A DNA stretch of 33,954 nucleotides from DASVAL01 sp035649575 (lineage in GTDB: Bacteria; Planctomycetota; UBA1135; UBA2386), in contig DASRJH010000039.1 of assembly GCA_035649575.1 (NCBI GenBank), positions 1 through 33,954 on the forward strand, given 5' to 3'. Numbering within the stretch: position 1 is the stretch's first letter; each line of letters begins with the position of its first letter. The notes beneath the pieces are model-generated. The model worked only from the letters and a program-made list of their open reading frames with translations, did not search any database and was not told the DNA's origin. The position numbers and the translations under genes are program-made. Below, in pieces: positions 15,718 through 23,783 of the stretch.

Positions 15718-18321
15718 ATGCTGCGACTGTTCTTCGCGTTTCTTCTCGGCGCCACCGGTGTGGCGTCTTGCCAGGCTCCTGGTCGTGCGCCCGCGGGCGA
15801 CGTCGACGCGCGCCAGATTCACTGGCAGCGCTCGCTGGCGGACGCGAAGGCGCTCGCCGCTGCGACCGGCCGCCCGTTGCTGCTCGCGCTGAACATGGAC
15901 GGCGAGAGCGCGAGCGATCGCATCGTGCACGAGCAGTATCGCGATCCCGCGTTCGTCGCGCTGACGCGGAAGTGCGTGTGCCTCGGCGCGAGCGTGTTCC
16001 GCCACAACGCACGCGACCACGACGACCAGGGCCGCCGCATCTGCTGCCCGCGTTTCCCCGGCATCACGTGCGGCGATCACATCGCGCTCGAGCCCGTGAT
16101 CTTCGACGCGTATCTCGCCGACGGCGATCGCGTCGCGCCGCGCCACGCGCTCGTCATGCCGGACGGCAAGAAGGCGTTCGACATGTCGTTGAACTTCGAC
16201 CTGAAGGACATCGACCGCGCGCTCGCCGCCGCCGTCGCGAACGTCCCAGAGCCAGCAGCAGGTGCCGCTGCTGACGACTGGAACACGCTCGCCGCGCGCC
16301 GCGATTGCCACGGCCGCGAAGCGCTCGAAGCCGCGGTCGCGAACGCGCGCGACGACGCGACGATCGGCGAGGCGCTGGCCGCGATCGGCGGCTATGGCGA
16401 CGCAGGCTCGCTCGACGCGCTGCGGCCGCTGTTCGCGCGCGCGGCGAGCCTCCCGGAGCGCATGCAGGGCGAGATGATCGCCGCGGGGACGCACCTTCCC
16501 GACGGCGCGTTCCAAGTCCTGCGCGACCAGGTGCAGGGTCTCGGCGCGGCCATCGACGATCCCGGACCCGACGCGCTGCAGACCGCACTCGGCGCGCTGC
16601 TCCAGCAGGTCAGGAAACCGGGCGCGCAGCGCTCGTTCTTCGCCGCCCGCGCCGCCGTGGACCACCTGTTGGCGGGCTCCAACCCGGTCGATCTGCGCAC
16701 GCTGCTGCACGCCGCCGGCGTCGTGACGCGCCGCGATGCGACGTTGCCGCGCACGGGCGGCCCGACCGACGAGATGCCAGCGCAGGGCGAGCTCGAGAGC
16801 CTCCTCGCCGTGCTCGACAAGGACGACGCGGCCCGCCGTGCGAACCCCGAGTGGCAGGCACGCTTCGCGAAGGCGTCGCTCGATCTCGGCCGCGTGCGCC
16901 TGCAGGAGAACCACAAGGGCGTCGCGTTGCTGTTCGACGACGCCGCGCGCTACTTCGAGCGCGCGACGTCGGCGCCGGACGCGAAGTACGAGTGGTGGAT
17001 CGAGCGCGCGCGGTGTGCGTACTTCCGCCAGCGCTACACCGAACAGGCGGAGTGCGGCGCGCGCGCGTTCGCGCTCGCGACCGGCAGCGACACGGTGCCG
17101 CGCGAGCAGGACCTGCTCGGGAGCCCCGTGCTCGGCGACGCGCGCGCGATCGAGGCGATGCGGTGGCTCGGCGATGCGCACGCGCGTCTGCTCGGCGAAC
17201 GCGCCGGCGGTCCGAATGGGGCCGAGCTGCGCGGCATGATCGACGCGCTGCGCGCGCTCGGCATCGTCGCCGCGAGCCCGTTCGGGAGCGACGGCGACTG
17301 GCAGACGTTCGCGGGCCTGTGCGGCACGCTCGGTCTGCTGCGCGAACAGGTCGCCGTCGCGTATGCGGGAGCGTTGCGCTATCCAGCGTCGCGCGAATTG
17401 CGCGCGGCGTTGAACGCGGCGCTGTGGCAGAGCGGGCGGCCGGAGCTGATGCCGGTCGCTGCGGAAGCAATCGAGCGCGCGGTAACACCGTCGGCCGAGG
17501 CGGCGTGGTTTGCCGGCTACGCATGGATCCTGGCGGCCGAGGATCTGCGTCGCCGCGACGATTCGCATGCCGCGATCGCAGCCTACTGGTCGGCGCACGA
17601 TTGGTTTCAAAAGACGGCAGCCCGTGACGACAAGTACGCCGACGACTCCAAGTACTACCAGGCCGTCGCGAGAGTCGGTCAGGGCATGGCCCACGCAAGC
17701 GCCGGCGAGCAAGGCGCCGCGGCCACCGATCTGGTCCAGGCAATCGGCACGCGCCGCGACTTGTCGCAACTGCGCGACGGACTCGGCTGCGATGCGCAGG
17801 ACCTCGTCGACCGCATCGTGGAATGGACAGCGCGTGGTGCCAGCGACATCACGCCCTCGCAACTGATGGCGTGGCTGGACGCGAGCGGCGACCCGTTCTG
17901 GGCGAACGCGCTCTCCGACGCGGCGCTGCGCGAGGCGTTGCGCGCCGACGGCCGCAATCCGCAGCGTGTCGAGCAGGAGACCATCGACGCGTCCGGCAAG
18001 AAGATCACGATGCCGATGGGGCTGCCGACCGCGCCAGGCGACGACTACCTGCGACAGGCGATCGAAGCGGGCCGCCGCGCCGCAGCACGGGCGAAGGACG
18101 ACGCCGACAAGGTGCCGCTGGCGCAGGCGCTGACGATCGCGGCCGAACGGCAGCTCGTGCGCGGTAAGACGGACATCGCGGCATTCGTCACCGAAGCGGC
18201 GCCGCTCGTCGGCCTCGAGCCGCCGGCCGCGGGCGCCGACGAAACCGCGCTGCGCGCGCTCGTGACCGAGCTGCGCAAGAAGCTCGGCGAGGCGCGCCCG
18301 CGCTTCCGCCCAGGTCGCTGA
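15718..18321 (+). CDS. Large lipoprotein with N-terminal thioredoxin-like domain
   Basis: An 867-residue protein starting MLRLFFAFLLGATGVASC, a lipoprotein signal with Cys18 in the VASC lipobox. Residues of about 35-170 look like a thioredoxin-type fold as in DUF255 or thioredoxin_7 proteins (WQRSLADAKALAAATGRPLL, then a strand LLALNMDGES), but the CxxC site is absent (NMDGESAS). Other cysteines occur nearby in KCVCLG, RICCPRF and ITCGDH. The rest is alpha-helical and TPR-like, e.g. HKGVALLFDDAARYFERATS. It may be a binding or scaffold protein on the membrane; no enzyme activity can be assigned. ATG 15718 is chosen for the lipobox; a possible -10, TAGACT, lies at 15681-15686. The stop at 18321 overlaps the frame of an orphan DUF1570-like tail. 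Confidence 0.85.
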   Translation: MLRLFFAFLLGATGVASCQAPGRAPAGDVDARQIHWQRSLADAKALAAATGRPLLLALNMDGESASDRIVHEQYRDPAFVALTRKCVCLGASVFRHNARDHDDQGRRICCPRFPGITCGDHIALEPVIFDAYLADGDRVAPRHALVMPDGKKAFDMSLNFDLKDIDRALAAAVANVPEPAAGAAADDWNTLAARRDCHGREALEAAVANARDDATIGEALAAIGGYGDAGSLDALRPLFARAASLPERMQGEMIAAGTHLPDGAFQVLRDQVQGLGAAIDDPGPDALQTALGALLQQVRKPGAQRSFFAARAAVDHLLAGSNPVDLRTLLHAAGVVTRRDATLPRTGGPTDEMPAQGELESLLAVLDKDDAARRANPEWQARFAKASLDLGRVRLQENHKGVALLFDDAARYFERATSAPDAKYEWWIERARCAYFRQRYTEQAECGARAFALATGSDTVPREQDLLGSPVLGDARAIEAMRWLGDAHARLLGERAGGPNGAELRGMIDALRALGIVAASPFGSDGDWQTFAGLCGTLGLLREQVAVAYAGALRYPASRELRAALNAALWQSGRPELMPVAAEAIERAVTPSAEAAWFAGYAWILAAEDLRRRDDSHAAIAAYWSAHDWFQKTAARDDKYADDSKYYQAVARVGQGMAHASAGEQGAAATDLVQAIGTRRDLSQLRDGLGCDAQDLVDRIVEWTARGASDITPSQLMAWLDASGDPFWANALSDAALREALRADGRNPQRVEQETIDASGKKITMPMGLPTAPGDDYLRQAIEAGRRAAARAKDDADKVPLAQALTIAAERQLVRGKTDIAAFVTEAAPLVGLEPPAAGADETALRALVTELRKKLGEARPRFRPGR

Positions 18322-18685
18322 GGGCAACCTCGTCGCGTCCGCACAGCCCACGCAGCTGATCGACTGGGACAAGCTGACGCAGGCGAACCGCTCCGACTTC
18401 AACCGCTTCCAGATCGCCAGGAACGCGATCGCAATACCGAGCACCATCCACCTCGGCGGCACCTTCCGCGTGAGGCCCGTGTCGCTGTTCTATGCGCAGT
18501 CTGCGATGTTGTGCCGGTATCTGTACGACGCCGAGAACGGCGCGCATCGCAAGGCCCTGCTCGAGTTCGTCATCGCCTGGTACTCCGGCAAGGACGACAA
18601 GCTCGACTTCGCCGCGGCGTTCGGCGTGAGCGCGAAGGAGCTCGCGCCGAAGGTGATCGAGTACGCGCGCACGCTGCTGAACTGA
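18320..18685 (+). pseudogene. Orphan C-terminal piece resembling DUF1570
   Basis: In the frame shifted from the preceding lipoprotein, about 120 residues are clearly protein-like: LIDWDKLTQANRSDFNRFQI, HLGGTFRVRPVSLFYAQSAM, and KLDFAAAFGVSAKELAPKVI. The YAQS...LCRYL segment and the final AAFGV helix resemble the C-terminal part of DUF1570 proteins, which are metallopeptidase-like and common in Planctomycetota. There is no ATG or GTG before GTG at 18470, which lies inside the domain. It is either the tail of a lost gene or joined to the upstream protein through a frameshift near 18315. Confidence 0.6.
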
Positions 18686-18704
18686 CCTGTCCCGGGCAGT
18701 CGCG

Positions 18705-20141
18705 TCAGTGCACGAGGTAGCTCGCCGACAACACGTCCGCCGTCAGCGGATTGATCACGTAGCAGTGCCGCAACCGGAAGCCCAGGATCTGGTGCGGCGG
18801 GCCGACATACACGATCATGGCGCCCCACGTGTACAGGTGGTGGTCGTCGAGCAGACCCTCGAACAACACCGGCAGCGGCAGTGTCATCGTCGCGGTCACG
18901 GCGCCGGAGGAGTCGTAGCGCCGCAGCCGGTATGGCGCCGGGGCAAACGTGTCGCAGACGAGACCGAACGTCGCGTCGTGTTGCGGGTGGTGCACGATCG
19001 CGACCGGCTCCTGGTTCTGCAGGTTGCCGTTGAGCACGCTCCACGTCGTCGTCGTCGCGTTCCACCCCCACAACGCGCCGCTGCCGCCGAAGCTCGAGAC
19101 GAGCAGGCGGTTGCGCAGCGCGTCGTAGGTGATCGTGTTGGCCCAGATGATCGGCGGCAGCGTGGGACTCGGCGGGATCGGTATTGATTGCAGCGTCGGG
19201 CCGAGTGTCGACGGCAAGGCGCCCGCGAGCGTGTAGACCACGCCGTTCCCGAGCGCGTAGTCGGTGACGTTCGGCAGCGCGATGATCGGCGTGAACACGC
19301 CGAGCGCGCTCGCGAGCGCGACCGTCGCCGGCCCGGGTGACGTCACTGGCTGCGTGAGCAACGGCAAGAACAGCTGGCCGCTGAAGAGGGCATGCGCCAG
19401 CGCGCGCGTCGCGGCGTTCCAGACGTTGCCCGCGGCGACGGCCTCCGCGGTGACCCATTGGTCGCGCCAGTCCGCGTTCGCGGCGCCGACCACGAACGGC
19501 GCGGCCGGCGCGGAGTAGGCGCCGCCGAACGTCGTCGCGAACAACGCAAGGCGTTCGAAGCACCACGTGTTCGCGTTGAGCCGCGCACTCACGTCCGAGC
19601 CCGCGAGGCCGAAGTAGTCGCCATCGCCGTTCACGGGCCATGAGAGCTGCACGACGAGCGCACCCGGCACGCCGGTGGTCAGCAGCACCTGCGGTGAGTA
19701 CGAGTACGCGATCACGGCGATCACGGTCGTGCCCGGCGTCCGCGTCACGGTCCACGTGATCGGATCGAACGCGTTGAGCACCAGCACGACGGTGCTGCCG
19801 GGCCGGTCGACCTGCACGGCGGCGGTGCCCGGCGTCGTCGAGGTCGCGCCCGCGCCTTGGTAGAACCCGACGACGTCGATCTCGATGCCCGCCGTCACCG
19901 GAACCGGCGCGAGCCCAGTGCGCACGGCGTGCAGGTTGGCGACGATGCCTTGGATCGTCGCCGCAGTCCCAGGGTTGCCGAGCGAGATCTGCACGTTCGC
20001 TTCGCGCGTCAGCTCGGTGAGGCGGGCCAGCGCGCGCGCCGCGGGGAAGCGCAGATCGAGCAGGTCCGGCAGCAACACGGTCTCGGCACTCTGCGCGGCG
20101 AGCGTGCCGACGAACGACCACACGGCGAGGATCCGGTGCAT
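18705..20141 (-). CDS. Secreted protein of unknown function, probable beta-propeller C-terminal half
   Basis: A 478-residue protein with a signal peptide, MHRILAVWSFVGTLAAQ. I do not recognise the family. Residues from about 100 to 330 are beta-rich and Ala/Thr/Val-rich. The last 150 residues contain repeat-like units (VVYTLAGALPSTLGPTLQSI, ITYDALRNRLLVSSFGG, TTTTWSVLNGNLQNQEPVAI, HPQHDATFGLV) that read like propeller blades of a plotting or monitoring type sequence. It is probably exported and structural or binding. ATG 20141 begins the signal peptide; a possible -10 (TACGCT on the minus strand, 20186-20191) lies 44 bases upstream. It converges with the DUF1570-like fragment. Confidence 0.8.
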   Translation of the reverse strand: MHRILAVWSFVGTLAAQSAETVLLPDLLDLRFPAARALARLTELTREANVQISLGNPGTAATIQGIVANLHAVRTGLAPVPVTAGIEIDVVGFYQGAGATSTTPGTAAVQVDRPGSTVVLVLNAFDPITWTVTRTPGTTVIAVIAYSYSPQVLLTTGVPGALVVQLSWPVNGDGDYFGLAGSDVSARLNANTWCFERLALFATTFGGAYSAPAAPFVVGAANADWRDQWVTAEAVAAGNVWNAATRALAHALFSGQLFLPLLTQPVTSPGPATVALASALGVFTPIIALPNVTDYALGNGVVYTLAGALPSTLGPTLQSIPIPPSPTLPPIIWANTITYDALRNRLLVSSFGGSGALWGWNATTTTWSVLNGNLQNQEPVAIVHHPQHDATFGLVCDTFAPAPYRLRRYDSSGAVTATMTLPLPVLFEGLLDDHHLYTWGAMIVYVGPPHQILGFRLRHCYVINPLTADVLSASYLVH

Positions 20142-20486
20142 GGCTGGTGGCCGCGGCGGGCAGCCGCGGCAGCAAGGGGCTCGTCAGCGTAGCGTGGCGC
20201 CGGATCGGTACGCTGTGCGCGCGGCGGCACGACACGGGCTCGGGCTCGTGCGGGAGCACACCTTTGCCGCGACGTCAGCGGGAATGCCCGCGGCTCACGG
20301 ACCACCCGCTCGCTACGCCGGTTGCGCAGGACCAGCGTGCCGCAGCGCTCGCGGTTCGACCGCGTGGCGCGAAGCCCTGCGCCCACCGCACGATCGGGCA
20401 GCGCGGGTGGCCGGCGGCGATCGACCGCGCTAGGCTACCGTGCTCAGCCCTCCTCAGCCGACACCACCGGCGCCCCGGAGCACCCC
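20142..20486. other. Intergenic region with no gene seen
   Basis: The 345 bases between the divergent genes at 20141 and 20487 show no believable coding frame. They contain -10-like hexamers TACGCT (minus, 20186-20191) and TAGGCT (plus, 20431-20436), placed suitably for the two divergent genes, and nothing else that could be identified. Confidence 0.45.
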
Positions 20487-20582
20487 ATGCAGTGGCCGCC
20501 GAAGCTTCAGATGCTCCACGTGTTCTTCCAGGACCTCGAGCCTGGCGGCGCGAGCCCGAAGACGCTGGCGGAGATGCCATGA
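20487..20582 (+). CDS. Small ORF overlapping a broken GNAT gene
   Basis: A 31-residue frame, MQWPPKLQMLHVFFQDLEPG and so on, ending AEMP. It has GGAG at 20477-20480, six bases before ATG, and its TGA overlaps the ATG of the next frame by four bases (ATGA), the usual layout for translational coupling. It resembles no family I know. It could be a leader peptide or the residue of a longer protein. Confidence 0.4.
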   Translation: MQWPPKLQMLHVFFQDLEPGGASPKTLAEMP

Positions 20583-20797
20583 CCACGACCCCGATGTCGG
20601 CGGACGCGTTCACGATCCGCGATGCCGGCGTGGCCGATGCGCGGGCGCTGCTCGCGCTGCACCACCGGGGTTTCGGTTCGCGCTGGACGATGGCCGACTG
20701 GCGCCATCGCTACGGCGACCACCCGCTCGGACGCACGCGGATCGTCGGCGCCTTCGACCGCAGCGGTCGTTGTTCCGGCGATCTCGATTTCCTGTGA
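20579..20797 (+). pseudogene. Truncated GNAT-family acetyltransferase
   Basis: The 72-residue frame has FTIRDAGVADARALLALHHR, FGSRWTMADWRHRYGDHPLG and RIVGAFDRSGRC, the opening helix-strand pattern of GNAT acyltransferases of the Acetyltransf_9 kind, which move an acyl group from acyl-CoA to an amine. The acetyl-CoA binding loop (Q/RxxGxG/A) and everything after it are missing, since TGA at 20795-20797 ends the frame. Intact members have 150 or more residues. The start overlaps the small upstream frame by ATGA. Confidence 0.6.
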
Positions 20798-20900
20798 GTC
20801 CAGCCCTGCGCGCCGAGTATCGCGGCCAGACGCTCGGCAACGCGGCAACGGCCCGGGGAGAGCGTGCTCTCGGATCGCGCGCATCGCCGGCTCGGTTTGC

Positions 20901-20906
20901 TACCGT
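20901..20906 (+). promoter_or_regulatory. Candidate -10 element of a leaderless transcript
   Basis: TACCGT is followed by seven bases and then ATG at 20914. The wider match GCTACCGTG also occurs at 20434-20442, upstream of the small ORF. No -35 was recognised. Confidence 0.35.
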
Positions 20907-20913
20907 GTCGGCC

Positions 20914-21279
20914 ATGAGTCATCGCGTTCTCCTTGCGTGCGGTCCCGCCATCCTGTTCGCGTTCGCCGGACTGCCGCTCGCCGGTTGTGTCGGCTCATAC
21001 CCCACCGAGCCCCGAACCGTGACGACCTTGCCGAGCTTCGACCGCTCGTGGGATGCAGCGCTCAGCGCGGCGGCCGACGTCGGCGTGCACGTCGATTCCG
21101 CCGACCGCGCCGCGGGCCGCATCGCCGGCAGCAAGGCCGGCGCCGAGGTCACGATCGACGTGCTGCGCCAGGCCGACGGCACGTTGCGCGTTTCGTTCAA
21201 GGCACCAGGTTCGACGGAGACCAATCCGACTCTGGGCGATCGCTGGCGGTCCGCCTACCAACGACGCATGGGTCAGTAG
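20914..21279 (+). CDS. Small lipoprotein of unknown function
   Basis: A 121-residue protein with a lipoprotein signal ending PLAGC (Cys25). The mature part begins with SYPTEPRTVTTLPSFDRSWD and AALSAAADVGVHVDSADRAA, then three short strands (GRIAGSKAG, AEVTIDVLRQ, TLRVSFKAPG). This alpha-beta arrangement recalls small DUF3568-like or BamC-repeat-like lipoproteins in which a helix packs on a sheet, but the match is loose. Location: membrane-anchored in the periplasm or outer membrane. It is followed after 78 bases by another lipoprotein gene in the same direction, so they may be expressed together. Start chosen for the signal. Confidence 0.8.
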   Translation: MSHRVLLACGPAILFAFAGLPLAGCVGSYPTEPRTVTTLPSFDRSWDAALSAAADVGVHVDSADRAAGRIAGSKAGAEVTIDVLRQADGTLRVSFKAPGSTETNPTLGDRWRSAYQRRMGQ

Positions 21280-21357
21280 AGTCGGCCGCTCCGCCGCGTG
21301 GCAACGCCGGCTCCGGTTTTCCTCATGCGGCCGTTTCGCCGGGATCGATACCGGCGC

Positions 21358-22368
21358 ATGCGCCACACGATCGCGACCGTTCTCGTTCTTGCCGCCTTCC
21401 TGACCACGGGCTGCGTCTCGACGAAGTCCGTCGGCTATTCCGACGGCGTCGTCACGACGAGCCCCGTCACGCTGCACTGCACCGCACTGCCGGTGTTGCA
21501 GCAGGCCCAAGGCTCCACGTATCGCGTCACCGGCGACACGGGCTCGACTTCGATCCCGACCCTCGACAAGCGCGGCATGCGCGCGTCGTCGGGCAACACC
21601 GACGTCGAGGTCCGCGTCTCGCTCGGCGCGGTGAAGCAGGGCGAAGCCGGCGCGATGAAGCAAGGTTCGGGCTGGCTCCCCGCCTTCACGGTCACGGTCC
21701 CGTACACGATCGTGTTCCAGCACCATGGCGAGCAGGTCGGCACGCGCAACGGCACCTACGAGAACATGCTGACATTCCAGGGCGGCCAGACGTTCCCGAC
21801 GCGCGACCAGGCAGTCGCCGCGATCGACGCGATCCGCAAGCTCGGGGAGAAGGGACTGACGAAGCGCGCGCGCGACGAGGCCTCGACCGAGGCGATGCGC
21901 GCGGCTGGCGAGGCCGCAACCACGTTGTTCGAGCCGCGCCAGGTGGCGCTCGAGATACCCGTGGTGCGATCGGCGGCCGGCGTCGAATTCGAATCCTGCC
22001 ACGCGCTGCTGCGCGACCAGACCGACGCTGCGAAGCTGCGGCAAGCCCTCGAGACATACGAGCTGGCCGGCACCGACCACCGCAAGCCGGATGGCTCGCC
22101 GAACAAGACGGCGAACTACGGCGTCGCGTGCGGCATCGCCGCCGCCAGGCTGATGCTCGGCGATGGGGCCGGCGCCTGGGCGGCGACGCAGCAGGCCGAT
22201 CAGTTCGAGCCGAACGGCCAGGAGGCTGATGCGATCCGGCTGACGATCTACCGGCAGGAGAAGGCGACCGGCGTCGCGGTGATCCCGTCCGCCGATCGCG
22301 AACGCATGCAAGCCGCCGAGCGCACGGCTACGAGCCTGCAGCACTTTCTGGCGACGCCGCCCCGCTGA
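21358..22368 (+). CDS. Lipoprotein of unknown function
   Basis: A 336-residue protein. MRHTIATVLVLAAFLTTGC gives a lipoprotein signal with Cys19, and for this reason ATG 21358 is preferred over the further upstream in-frame ATGs at 21298 and 21325. Residues 20-170 are beta-rich (VTLHCTALPVLQQAQGS, VEVRVSLGAVKQGEAGAM, FTVTVPYTIVFQHHGEQVG). The C-terminal part is helical and repeat-like (ALETYELAGTDHRKPDGSPN, then KTANYGVACGIAAARLMLGD), suggesting TPR-type packing. No catalytic motif is seen. It lies downstream of another small lipoprotein and converges on the secreted protein at 22400-23395 with a 31-base gap. Confidence 0.8.
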   Translation: MRHTIATVLVLAAFLTTGCVSTKSVGYSDGVVTTSPVTLHCTALPVLQQAQGSTYRVTGDTGSTSIPTLDKRGMRASSGNTDVEVRVSLGAVKQGEAGAMKQGSGWLPAFTVTVPYTIVFQHHGEQVGTRNGTYENMLTFQGGQTFPTRDQAVAAIDAIRKLGEKGLTKRARDEASTEAMRAAGEAATTLFEPRQVALEIPVVRSAAGVEFESCHALLRDQTDAAKLRQALETYELAGTDHRKPDGSPNKTANYGVACGIAAARLMLGDGAGAWAATQQADQFEPNGQEADAIRLTIYRQEKATGVAVIPSADRERMQAAERTATSLQHFLATPPR

Positions 22369-22399
22369 GCACCGGACGGCCGCCGCAGCCCTTGCGCGG

Positions 22400-23395
22400 C
22401 TACGGCACGATCGCGAAGTGGAATGCCGGCGAGAACGAGAACGCCGCCGGATCCCCTTCCGGATGCGTCAGGTTCGTGAAGTAGAAGTTCACGCCGATCA
22501 GCGCCGGGTTGTTCGGGATCGCAACGTGCAGGCAGAGCTCGGTGATGCCGCCGACGAAGTCGCCGAGGTCCCAGTTGGCCAGCAGCGGCAGCCCGATCGG
22601 GAGCACGAACGTGCCGATCACGGTCGGCCCGGGAAAGAGCGAGGACCACGGGCAGCCGTGACAACCGTTGCTGCCGGTGATGCAGACGTCGATCTCGTTG
22701 CCTATCCGCGGCTCGCCGCGGATGAACATGCCGGTGACACAGGGGCCGTTGCCGATCACGCCGCTCTGCGCGCCGCCGGGACCACCGCCCATGAACTTGA
22801 AGGCCACGTTGGTCTCGGTCTGTGGTCCGTTGGCGGACACGGCGCCGGCGATCGCCGCCGCGCTCAGACCGTTCACGCCGGGGCCCCCGAGCTGGAGCTC
22901 GAACGTCACGGGCCCGATCACGGCTGCACCGGGTGGGCCAGGGATCGTGTCAGCGCTGGCGTTCGCGATGCCGCCGTGGATGTTCTGGACCACCAGCGCG
23001 AAGTTGAAACTGCCGAAGCAGTTCGCCTGGTTCGGGTTCGGGTTCAGCGACGTGTCGGCGTCGAAGGCGAACACGAACGCCGGAGTCGCGCCTCCCGAGC
23101 CGGCCTGGCTCAGCAGCGTCGCGCTGTCGACCGTGCCGGCCGGTGCGTTGAAATAGATCCTCGTGATCAGCGGGTTCGGAACGCCAACAGTCACCTGCGA
23201 CGTGTTGGTAACCACGAGGCGGAGAACATGCGTGGCTTGCAGATACTCGAAGTCGACGGTGCCGGACGCCAGAGTGCCGCCGCTGAGCACCGGGCCGCCG
23301 GCCTGGCAGCCGAAGCCGAGATTGTCGACGACGACCTGTTGGCCGAGCGCTGGGAACGACAAGGCGAGAGACGTGATGGCAATGAGTTGCTTCAT
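22400..23395 (-). CDS. Secreted beta-rich protein of unknown function
   Basis: A 331-residue protein with a short signal peptide, MKQLIAITSLALSFPALGQQ. The mature part looks like a beta-sandwich: VDFEYLQATHVLRLVVTNTS, then NPLITRIYFNAPAG, and SATLLSQAG. It recalls exported proteins that hold a PEP-CTERM or choice-of-anchor type domain, but no sorting tail is present. Cysteine pairs in CITGSNGCHGCPW could form disulphides. ATG 23395 is well supported: GGAGG (complement of 23404-23408) lies eight bases upstream. A longer open frame upstream is not coding-like. Function unknown. Confidence 0.82.
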   Translation of the reverse strand: MKQLIAITSLALSFPALGQQVVVDNLGFGCQAGGPVLSGGTLASGTVDFEYLQATHVLRLVVTNTSQVTVGVPNPLITRIYFNAPAGTVDSATLLSQAGSGGATPAFVFAFDADTSLNPNPNQANCFGSFNFALVVQNIHGGIANASADTIPGPPGAAVIGPVTFELQLGGPGVNGLSAAAIAGAVSANGPQTETNVAFKFMGGGPGGAQSGVIGNGPCVTGMFIRGEPRIGNEIDVCITGSNGCHGCPWSSLFPGPTVIGTFVLPIGLPLLANWDLGDFVGGITELCLHVAIPNNPALIGVNFYFTNLTHPEGDPAAFSFSPAFHFAIVP

Positions 23396-23614
23396 GGTCG
23401 CTTCCTCCGAGATGTGGCTGACACAGTTTTCACGCGCATCGCAATGCGCGCCCATCTCCTACGCCTGCATCGGAGCCCGACGGACACAAGAAACCCCGTG
23501 CGACGGACGACGAGACCGATGCCCCGTGACGGATCCGCATGCGACGAGACCTACCGCCTGTCCGGCGCCGCGATTTCGTGAAACACTGGCACCTTCTCCG
23601 CCGCATCGGTCCGC

Positions 23615-23713
23615 GTGCAACACGAGTCCCTCGACCGCGACTTCCAGACGTTCCGCACGAGCCGCGACCCGGCGGCGCTCGCGGCGGTGTTCGACCGTGC
23701 ACGGCCGTACGCA
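23615..23713 (+). pseudogene. N-terminal fragment of an ECF sigma factor
   Basis: From GTG 23615 the frame reads HESLDRDFQTFRTSRDPAAL and AAVFDRARP, matching the opening helix of planctomycete ECF sigma factors; compare VERLFAEFCRTREPNLLGGV in the sigma gene at 33278. Coding character stops after about 33 residues, where a hairpin begins. No region 2 or 4 follows, so this is a stump of a lost gene. Confidence 0.5.
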
Positions 23714-23718
23714 CAACC

Positions 23719-23753
23719 GCCCGGTCCCGCAGCACGAGGCTGCCGGACCGGGC
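23719..23753 (-). terminator. Long hairpin after the PPC-domain gene
   Basis: GCCCGGTCCCGCAGC at 23719-23733 and GCTGCCGGACCGGGC at 23739-23753 pair over 15 positions with one C-C mismatch and a five-base loop. It lies 30 bases beyond the stop of the leftward PPC-domain gene, where a terminator is expected. No U-tract follows, as is common for terminators in very GC-rich genomes. Confidence 0.6.
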
Positions 23754-23783
23754 GGCGTAAGGCGCGCAGGCGCCGGGAGCGGG

